From positions 23,733 to 87,732 of the forward strand of contig JBLFYM010000005.1 of NCBI GenBank assembly GCA_047608975.1: DNA of 64,000 nucleotides, read 5' to 3'. This DNA comes from GCA-2715965 sp047608975 (lineage in GTDB: Bacteria; Verrucomicrobiota; Verrucomicrobiia; Limisphaerales; JAYPXF01). This document shows, one piece after another, positions 58,173-64,000 of this stretch; the first letter of the stretch is position 1, and each line of letters starts with the position of its first letter. The notes beneath the pieces are model-generated. The model saw nothing but the letters and a program-made list of their open reading frames with translations, made no database searches and was not told the origin of the DNA. A program made the translations under genes and the position numbers.

Positions 58173-58919
58173 ATGGACTATCTCATTCTCATCACCTCGA
58201 TCGTTCTGGGTGCGATCACGGTGTTCGGTTTCAAGCTCGACGAAGCCCGGCACGTAAAAATGCTGAACGCGTTCATCGGCGGTTTTCTGATTACCCTGAC
58301 GTTCCTGCACCTGCTTCCCGAACTCTACCAGTCTCTCCCGGTGGCTGAACACGACCAAGATCACGGCCATCAGCATGCTTCCAGTGGTCAGGTGTTTCTG
58401 GGGGCACTCATCCTCGCTGGGTTTCTCGGCCAGGTTGCCATAGAGACATTCTCCAAGGGCATCGAGCACGGACATTCCCACAAGTTTTCCAATTCGTTCC
58501 CCTGGGCGGTCATGATCGGCCTTTGTATTCATGCCGTCAGCGAAACGCTCGCCTTGGGCAACGCGCACGACCATCACGACAACCAGTCGCGAAGCATCCT
58601 GTTGTGGAGTATCGCGCTGCACAAATTTCCGGCCACGATCGCGTTGGTTGGGATGCTGACCCAATCCGGAATTTCACGTTCGCGGACAGTATTGTGCGTG
58701 GTGGTATTTGGGTGCATGGGCCCCTTGGGGGTTTTCATCAGTGCGCACTCCGAATTGGCACACTATTCGCGGGAACTGATGGCCGTGGTGATCGGAATTT
58801 TTCTTCACCTTTCCACCACCATCCTGTTCGAGAGTGATGAAGGGCATCATTACAACGTGCGCAAAGCGATCTCGATTGCGTTGGGTGTTGCACTTGGCTC
58901 CGCCAGTGTACTCCACTAG
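58173..58919 (+). CDS. ZIP family metal transporter
   Basis: ZIP (Zrt/Irt-like) divalent metal importer of 248 residues with about 8 hydrophobic helices. The His-rich loop EHDQDHGHQHASSG lies between helices 3 and 4; the metal-site motif of helix 4 is GLCIHAVSETLALG (with His and Glu), and helix 5 has HKFPATIALVG. Zinc, iron or manganese could be the substrate. The next gene is a Fur-family regulator 9 bases downstream, and a palindrome precedes the operon, which fits a zinc-repressed uptake system. Confidence 0.92.
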   Translation: MDYLILITSIVLGAITVFGFKLDEARHVKMLNAFIGGFLITLTFLHLLPELYQSLPVAEHDQDHGHQHASSGQVFLGALILAGFLGQVAIETFSKGIEHGHSHKFSNSFPWAVMIGLCIHAVSETLALGNAHDHHDNQSRSILLWSIALHKFPATIALVGMLTQSGISRSRTVLCVVVFGCMGPLGVFISAHSELAHYSRELMAVVIGIFLHLSTTILFESDEGHHYNVRKAISIALGVALGSASVLH

Positions 58920-58928
58920 GTTTCTCAA

Positions 58929-59426
58929 ATGCCCCGTCACAAGCATGTAGCTCCCGACACGGCTGAGTTGTCGGCCGCCATCAGGGACGGTCACCGTCGT
59001 CTTACTGGACCACGCCGTGCGATTCTCGATGTCCTCGGTGCCCATGCGCATCCTTTGACGAACCGTCAGATTCGTGAGGCCTTGCCGAAGGATCAGCAAT
59101 GCGATCTGGCGACGATCTACCGTTCCATGCGTCTGCTGCTGGAACTTCACCTGGTGGATCGCTTTGACTTTGGCGACGGCGTCGCGCGTTTCGAACTCGC
59201 CGGGCATCACTCTCAGGATCATCACCATCATCTGATCTGCTCGCGCTGTGAAGATGTCGTGGAAGTGGAAGAATGTTTTCCCGCTGAACTACAGCAGGAA
59301 TTGGCCCGCCACACGGGGTTTACGCAGGTGAGCCACAAACTTGAATTCTTTGGGATCTGTCCTGACTGCGCAGGGAAGGGGAAGTCATCCAAGCGCACAC
59401 GAAAACCCAAACCCTGCGGCTGTTGA
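58929..59426 (+). CDS. Fur-family metalloregulator (Zur/Fur)
   Basis: Winged-helix repressor of the Fur superfamily (165 aa): N-terminal DNA-binding domain (LTGPRRAILDVLGAHAHPLT, CDLATIYRSMRLL), the metal-binding GHHSQDHHHHLICSRCEDVV, and a C-terminal CPDC, so the structural zinc site Cys4 is complete. Together with the co-transcribed ZIP transporter it suggests Zur-type regulation of its own operon, but Fur cannot be excluded. A basic tail ends KRTRKPKPCGC. Confidence 0.93.
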   Translation: MPRHKHVAPDTAELSAAIRDGHRRLTGPRRAILDVLGAHAHPLTNRQIREALPKDQQCDLATIYRSMRLLLELHLVDRFDFGDGVARFELAGHHSQDHHHHLICSRCEDVVEVEECFPAELQQELARHTGFTQVSHKLEFFGICPDCAGKGKSSKRTRKPKPCGC

Positions 59427-59441
59427 TTTCAGTTTCGAAGA

Positions 59442-61316
59442 CTATCGTCCCGCGGCGATTCGACGGGCGGTGAATTGCCGGATGAGCGGGATTTGGGAAC
59501 GCAGGGAGATCTTCAACGCTCTGGTCCGGTCCAGCGGAACGAGGGGTTCAAATCCATACCAGATCATTAGCGCCAGATTTCGGTCGTCTTCGTGAACGGG
59601 TCGTTGCGTCAGTGCTGAGGCGAGATCCCAGCGATCGTTGACGGGGATGCGTTGCAACGCGGAGGCCATGTGCAGATCTGCCAGTGACGTTTGTGGTGAG
59701 GCGTCTTCGGCTTGTCTTACCAGCCAGCGGACGTCGGTCGCGGTGGGTTTGCTTTCATGGAACAGCAATTGAATCACTTGCGCCCGCACAGCCTCCCTGG
59801 TTGCCGGACAATCGTCGTAGATCGATCTAAGTAGCGCGTGGTCCCGATCGATTGACGCGAGCAACTGAACGGCAATGACGGAATCACGGATACTTCCGCT
59901 CGCGGCTTTGGCACCGAGCAGTTCCACCATCTTTGGACCCGCTGTTTTGCCGGCCGCGAATCGTTCCTGCAAAATTCGCAGTGCGTGTCTCCGCCACCAC
60001 ACGTTCTCGTGCCAGAGCAGATTGGCCAGCTCTTCAGATTTGAATGCGTTGAGATCGAACGGCTCCAGTTTTTTGGATTTGCCATAGCTGATTTTGAAAA
60101 GTCGCCCGCTCGTGCGATGAATCCCGTCCCGATCATGGCATTCGCCCAGGTCGGTCCACTCGGCCAGCATGGCCCCTCCATCCGGGGATTGAATGACCTC
60201 CACCCCCCTGAACCAGTCGCTGTTTCCACGCAGGAAATCCGGCCCATGAGTGGCCACGTATCCGGCATGACGTCGCACCAGATTGTCCATGTTCATCCGA
60301 TTACCGTGCACATTGTTGAAGAACGCGGCGTTCGCGAATTCTTGGGGCCAGTGGTCGGACTGATAGATCATCAGACCGCAGTGGGAGTGTCCGCCGCCCT
60401 GTTTATCGTGGCCGAGTTTGCGTCGCTCGGTTTCCCCGCCTTCCCAATGTCGATGATCAGAGGCCGATTTCATGAGCTCGTATGAGTAAGGATTGGGGTG
60501 CCCGCCCTTGCGATTCTCCCACCGGGCGAAACGGGCGCCTGGCACGAGATGCCAGAGGTGATCCACCACACTGGTGGTGATGAAAGCCTGCCCCTCTGCG
60601 TTCCAATCCAATCCCCAAGGATTGATGGTGCCGTCGGCCACAATCTCAAACTCATGCCTTTGTGGGTGGAAGCGCCAGATTGCGCAACTCAACTCGATTC
60701 GCTTTTCAGTGGGTGTGCCCGGACGACCGACGAGCGAATGTTTTTTGATCCCGTGCCGGCCATAGAGCCAGCCATCGGGACCCCAGGTCAGGCCGTTGAA
60801 GAAATTGTGCTCCGCATCTTTTGCCCACCCATCCAACATCACCTGTGGTTCACCGTCCGGGATATCGTCGCGATCGGCGTCAGGAATGAACAGCAGTTGG
60901 GGTGCATCACAGATCCACACGCCACCGTGGCCGATCTGGAATCCGCTGAGATGATTTGCTTTGTCCCAGAAGACTTTTCGAGAATCGTACCGGCCATCGC
61001 CGTCGCGATCTTCAAAGATCAGGATCCGATCCTGACTTTTCCGCTTCCATTCGATGTAAGAGAAACTCTCCGCCACCCAAAGCCGTCCCCGATCGTCGTA
61101 ATTGATTGCGATCGGCTGCGCGACGGCGGGATCGCCAGCGAAGAGGGACACCTCAAATCCGGGGGGCATGGTGATCTGTTTCAAAGCCTGCTCCGGGGGG
61201 GGCGGAGTGGCTGTTCCCGCCTGGGTGTCTTTGAGGCCGGTTGGCAGTTGGGCGAGTGCGGGATGGATCGCCACAATCAAAATGATCAGCGGCAATATCG
61301 TCTGGGGTATTCTCAT
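59442..61316 (-). CDS. Piru_Ver-type (TIGR02604-like) secreted beta-propeller protein
   Basis: Extracytoplasmic protein of the putative membrane-bound dehydrogenase (PVC-type) family: a signal peptide (hydrophobic 5-22), then MPPGFEVSLFAGDPAVAQPI, DDRGRLWVAESFSY, FEDRDGDGRYD, FNGLTWGPDGWLYGRHGI and ...GGGHSHCGLMIYQSDHWP. Blades of an NHL/SGL-like propeller are followed by helical HEAT-like repeats to the end (RHALRILQERF, and further). Longer relatives end with a cytochrome c domain; none is present here (no CxxCH), so it is a short version of 624 aa. It is convergent with the Fur gene. Confidence 0.85.
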   Translation of the reverse strand: MRIPQTILPLIILIVAIHPALAQLPTGLKDTQAGTATPPPPEQALKQITMPPGFEVSLFAGDPAVAQPIAINYDDRGRLWVAESFSYIEWKRKSQDRILIFEDRDGDGRYDSRKVFWDKANHLSGFQIGHGGVWICDAPQLLFIPDADRDDIPDGEPQVMLDGWAKDAEHNFFNGLTWGPDGWLYGRHGIKKHSLVGRPGTPTEKRIELSCAIWRFHPQRHEFEIVADGTINPWGLDWNAEGQAFITTSVVDHLWHLVPGARFARWENRKGGHPNPYSYELMKSASDHRHWEGGETERRKLGHDKQGGGHSHCGLMIYQSDHWPQEFANAAFFNNVHGNRMNMDNLVRRHAGYVATHGPDFLRGNSDWFRGVEVIQSPDGGAMLAEWTDLGECHDRDGIHRTSGRLFKISYGKSKKLEPFDLNAFKSEELANLLWHENVWWRRHALRILQERFAAGKTAGPKMVELLGAKAASGSIRDSVIAVQLLASIDRDHALLRSIYDDCPATREAVRAQVIQLLFHESKPTATDVRWLVRQAEDASPQTSLADLHMASALQRIPVNDRWDLASALTQRPVHEDDRNLALMIWYGFEPLVPLDRTRALKISLRSQIPLIRQFTARRIAAGR

Positions 61317-61448
61317 TGCTGAACCTAAACGCTAGGCGAAGGCGGTTGAACTCGCAACGTTTCGGCTCACTCTGAGGTGGGAGGAAAAGTTTTCGTCGCG
61401 ATATTTGTTCCGACAAAATCGCCGCAGTTGTGTCTCAAGGTGGAGACC

Positions 61449-61523
61449 ATGAAGAGACTTGTGATTCTTGTTTTCATCGCCGCGCTGTTGGTGAGCCGCG
61501 GGGTGTTCAACGCGTTCAGATAG
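61449..61523 (+). CDS. Putative 24-residue hydrophobic peptide
   Basis: MKRLVILVFIAALLVSRGVF, continuing to FR at the C-terminus: a basic start and one hydrophobic segment, preceded by a purine-rich AAGGTGGAG Shine-Dalgarno-like sequence. It is located in the gap between the propeller protein and msrB. Such short frames can be fortuitous; a membrane microprotein is possible. Confidence 0.3.
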   Translation: MKRLVILVFIAALLVSRGVFNAFR

Positions 61524-61575
61524 TCGGATGCTTGAGGTGCTTTGACTAATCCGCGCTCGCCGTTAACTTTACCGG

Positions 61576-62001
61576 ATGAGCGAACGTGTTGTGAAATCCG
61601 AAGGGGAGTGGCGGGAACAGTTATCCTCCGAGCAATTCAAGGTCACCCGCAAGAGCGGAACGGAACGGGCATTTTCGGGTGAATTCTGGGACAATCACGC
61701 GGCCGGAAAGTATACCTGCGTTTGTTGTGAACTGGAGCTGTTTGCCTCGGACACGAAGTTTGAATCCGGGACTGGTTGGCCCAGCTTCTTCCAACCGATC
61801 AGCGAGGAAAGCGTGCAAATCAAGGAGGATCGGAAATTGTTCATGCGTCGTGTCGAGGCTCTGTGTCCACGCTGTGATGCCCACCTTGGGCATGTGTTCG
61901 AAGACGGTCCGGCACCAACGGGGCTTCGCTATTGTATGAACTCTGCCGCGCTCAATTTCGTGGCGGAGAAGGGGGCTGCGGACTCCGAGGCGACGGATTG
62001 A
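61576..62001 (+). CDS. msrB: Peptide methionine-R-sulfoxide reductase MsrB
   Basis: MsrB repairs methionine-R-sulfoxide in proteins. The zinc-binding cysteines are in YTCVCCELELF and ALCPRCDAHLGHVF, the substrate site is FESGTGWPSF, and the catalytic Cys is in LRYCMNSAALNFV. The 141-aa length is normal and the start ATG at 61576 precedes SERVVKSEGEWREQL. No MsrA is adjacent. Confidence 0.95.
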   Translation: MSERVVKSEGEWREQLSSEQFKVTRKSGTERAFSGEFWDNHAAGKYTCVCCELELFASDTKFESGTGWPSFFQPISEESVQIKEDRKLFMRRVEALCPRCDAHLGHVFEDGPAPTGLRYCMNSAALNFVAEKGAADSEATD

Positions 62002-62483
62002 CCTGCGCTGGTCCGAAGGCTTTGGCCGCCCTGTCATGCCCAAGCCCGATCGGAAAAACTATTGCCCACAGATTTAGGTCACCACAGATTGGGGTCTTCA
62101 TAATCTGTGGTGAACTGAATCTGAAGCAGAGTATCCGAAGCGGCGGGGCTGGAGGCTGGGCTTGTCCAAGCGGGTGGCCCCGCCGTTTTGGATACTCTGT
62201 GATTGAGCGAAGTCGCGGGGTTATCCCCGTTGTACCCACCGCCATAGGGGTTTGTTTGACCGGACTCCCTCCGGCCAGTGGTCTCGGTGAGGCTTTGGAT
62301 CGTTGCTCCCTTGCTGGGCATGCCAGATTGACTTCCCAAAGCCTGCGGGCACACGGCTGACCCAGGTTTTTTTCCGCCGCCGGGCTCGTTGGGGCCTTGC
62401 TTGAACGCAGCGGGGCACAGATGGCCGCCAAGACCAGGCAAGGGTCTTTTGCTTCGGATATCCCAAGGTCGTGGCCAGCTTCT
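62002..62483. other. Structured non-coding stretch next to the transposase
   Basis: About 480 bases without a believable gene. It holds repeated CCACAGATT words with an inverted copy (62082-62090 against 62102-62110), a 23-bp imperfect inverted repeat (62127-62149 / 62177-62199), and further GC-rich palindromic words such as GGGGTTATCCCC at 62217-62228. Because it directly follows the 3' end of the IS91-type transposase, it probably contains the element end and adjacent repeats; the exact boundary is not visible. Confidence 0.5.
62127..62199. repeat. 23-bp inverted repeat with stem-loop spacer
   Basis: The arm at 62127-62149 (begins CAGAGTATCC) and that at 62177-62199 (ends GGATACTCTG) match as reverse complements with 2 mismatches in 23. 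The 27-base spacer contains GCTTG/CAAGC, extending the hairpin. This may be the terminal structure (oriIS/terIS-like) of the IS91-family element or a dispersed repeat. Confidence 0.65.
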
Positions 62484-63647
62484 TCATGGTGGGGCACGGG
62501 CGGCGATGGGCCCGGTGAGGATTGCGATCAGCTCCAAGGCATCGGCTCCACAATGCGGACAGCGGGGCACGGTCCGCTCCGAATCTGGCGCAGACTCCGC
62601 TTCCTGCGAGGGCGGCCCGGCATTGCCACTGGCCGCTGCCGGGCCGATCAGTTCTCTGGCCAAGGCCACCTTTTTCCGGCGATGACAGTTGGCCAGCAGA
62701 CCGTAGTGACGGATCTTGACGAAGCCTTGAGGCAGGATGTGCAGGCAGAAGCGGCGCAGAAACTCCGGCAGTTTCAAACTCATCTCCCGGCGACGATTGC
62801 CATGGGCGTAGTCGCGCCAGGCAAAGGTGACCTGCTCTTCATCCAGGGCCAGCAAGCGCCGCGGCGTGATCGCCACCCGATGGGTGTAGCGGCTGAGGTA
62901 ATCGAGCACCTGTTGCGGGCCGCCAAAGGGTGCCTTGCTGTAGACATGCCAGTTCTTGCCCACGATCGGAGCCAGCCATTTTTCAAAGCTCGCCGTGGTG
63001 GCCAAGGGCTGGAGTTGTCCGTGCAACTCCAAGTCTCCGGCTTCCCAAAGCCGCCGCAGGCCATCGCGAAACTTCGCCCGATAAACCCGGGCCAAGGCGT
63101 GGACGTTGAACAGGTACTTGGGATCGGCCGCCACCCAGCTGCTTCCATCCAGGGCGATGCCCCCGCCGGGGACGATGCAGTGCAGGTGGTAATGATCGAG
63201 CAAGGTCTGACTCCAGGTGTGCAGGATCGCCGTCAGTCCGATCTGGGCCGACAGGTTGTTGCGGCCAAACTCCAGCAAGGTCTGTGACACCGCTTGAAAA
63301 AGCAGCCGGTAAAGCGCCTTGCGGTTCTGCCGCACCAAAGGGTTGAGTTCATGGGGCAGCGTGAATACGAGATGAAAATACGGCACCGGCAACAAAGCCT
63401 TGCCTTGAGCCGCCAACCAATCCCGCGCCGAGGAACCCTGGCACTGCGGACAATGACGATTACGACAGGAATGGGGTACGAAATGTTCCCGCCCACACTC
63501 CGCGCAACGATAGCGATGGGCACCCAAAGCCCCCGTACGACATCGCCGCAGCGCATCCAGCGTGCGCCACTGATGGGTGGGCAACTGTGGATCAGCCACC
63601 TTCAGCGCGGCATCCAACACCTGGCCCAATGACAGACCCGAAGCCAT
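62484..63647 (-). mobile_element. IS91-family transposase (HUH/Y1-like)
   Basis: Rolling-circle transposase of 387 residues. The N-terminal zinc-binding part holds CAECGREHF and CRNRHCPQCQ; the HUH metal motif is HYHLHCIVPGGG; the catalytic Tyr region is VLDYLSRYTHRVAI; and the C-terminal part has FLRRFCLHILPQGFVKIRHY. All are typical of IS91/IS801-type transposases. Intact in this window. The tyrosine recombinase gene lies 9 bases upstream, the pairing seen in a group of IS91-like elements. Confidence 0.93.
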
Positions 63648-63656
63648 CGTCCTCCC

Positions 63657-64000
63657 TCAATCCCGTGGCGTGGCGATGCTCCTCAGATCGATCAGATCCA
63701 AGGGACTCTCGATCTGCTCCAACCGTTGACGGCGCACATGGAGATAAATGGCCGTGCTCTGCAAATGCCCGTGGCCCAGCAACTGTTGGATCACCGTCAA
63801 CTCCACCCCCGCCTCCAGCAGATGGGTGGCAAAACTATGGCGCAGCCGATGAATCCCGCCCTCAGCCGGCACCCCCGTCCGTCGGCAAGCCTTCGCAAAG
63901 GCCTGCCCCACCGTCTCGCGCAACTGCGGCCGATCCGGGTCGAGCGCCCGGGGAAACAACCAATGCACCGGACGATAAACCCGCCAATACCCGCGCAACT
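63657..64000 (-). mobile_element. Tyrosine recombinase, partial at the window edge
   Basis: The C-terminal catalytic part of a phage-integrase-type recombinase: HRLRHSFATHLLEAGVELTV carries the His-x-x-Arg pair, LLGHGHLQSTAIYLHV has the second His and the nucleophile Tyr. The N-terminal region (SAM-like DNA-binding domain and the first Arg) would lie beyond position 64000. Encoded directly ahead of the IS91 transposase, probably as one transposition unit. Confidence 0.9.

Noticed and set aside
61952..62497. 181-codon minus-strand frame across the msrB-transposase gap
   Set aside because: It runs into the 3' end of msrB, is Pro/Arg/Ser-rich, and contains the inverted repeat. It is more likely non-coding element DNA.
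62397..63287. 296-codon plus-strand frame opposite the transposase
   Set aside because: It is a mirror frame of the clearly identified IS91 transposase.

Overview
The window comes from a high-GC, free-living bacterium, most probably of the phylum Verrucomicrobiota. The phylum is inferred from gene content: a Cys-type sulfatase, a secreted SGNH hydrolase, a DUF1080 protein, a Piru_Ver-type (TIGR02604-like) beta-propeller, a PQQ-like secreted propeller, an SSS symporter paired with a tiny membrane partner, and DNA with many short palindromes. No rRNA gene is present, so the placement is inference.

Region by region: 1-9503 (plus strand) has priA with a large internal insertion, an ABC-2 export pair, a polyprenyl-phosphate sugar transferase and two secreted carbohydrate-active proteins. 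9690-19662 (mostly minus strand) has an IscA-like protein and HscB, a secreted nuclease-like phosphoesterase, a cysteine-desulfurase-like protein whose PLP lysine is replaced by arginine, the symporter with its small partner, and a UvrD/PcrA helicase. 19760-20532 holds a membrane protein and the C-terminal remnant of an NIF-type phosphatase. 20856-24280 is purSQL. 24429-31609 mixes an aminotransferase/hydrolase pair, a DUF1080 protein, hemW, an SDR39U1-type epimerase and an esterase. 31717-32383 is a frameshifted Wza-type polysaccharide export pseudogene.

32685-45709 is the core gene-expression block: tRNA-Thr, tuf, tRNA-Trp, tRNA-Ser, secE, nusG, rplK, rplA, rplJ, rplL, rpoB and rpoC, closed by a strong terminator. 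45820-53495 (minus strand) has an octaheme cytochrome, an aldehyde dehydrogenase, a Cys-rich membrane protein coupled to a pseudopilin, an ABC1/UbiB kinase-like protein and a broken thioredoxin gene. 53648-59426 (plus strand) has a Tyr/Gln/Val repeat protein, a YHYH protein, a Na+/H+ antiporter, a degenerate DksA-like protein ahead of rpmG-rpsR, and a ZIP transporter-Fur operon with a perfect palindrome in front of it. 59442-62001 has the propeller protein and msrB. The right end (about 62080-64000) is a mobile unit: an IS91-type HUH transposase, a tyrosine recombinase that runs off the window, and structured non-coding DNA.

No large undescribed system (defence island, CRISPR array or biosynthetic cluster) is visible. 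The most interesting items are smaller: the lysine-less NifS homologue coupled to an ankyrin-like membrane protein, the symporter micro-subunit, the DksA-like protein that lost its zinc cysteines but gained a basic tail, the putative Zur/Fur operator, the PriA insertion, and three decayed genes found only by reading across frames.
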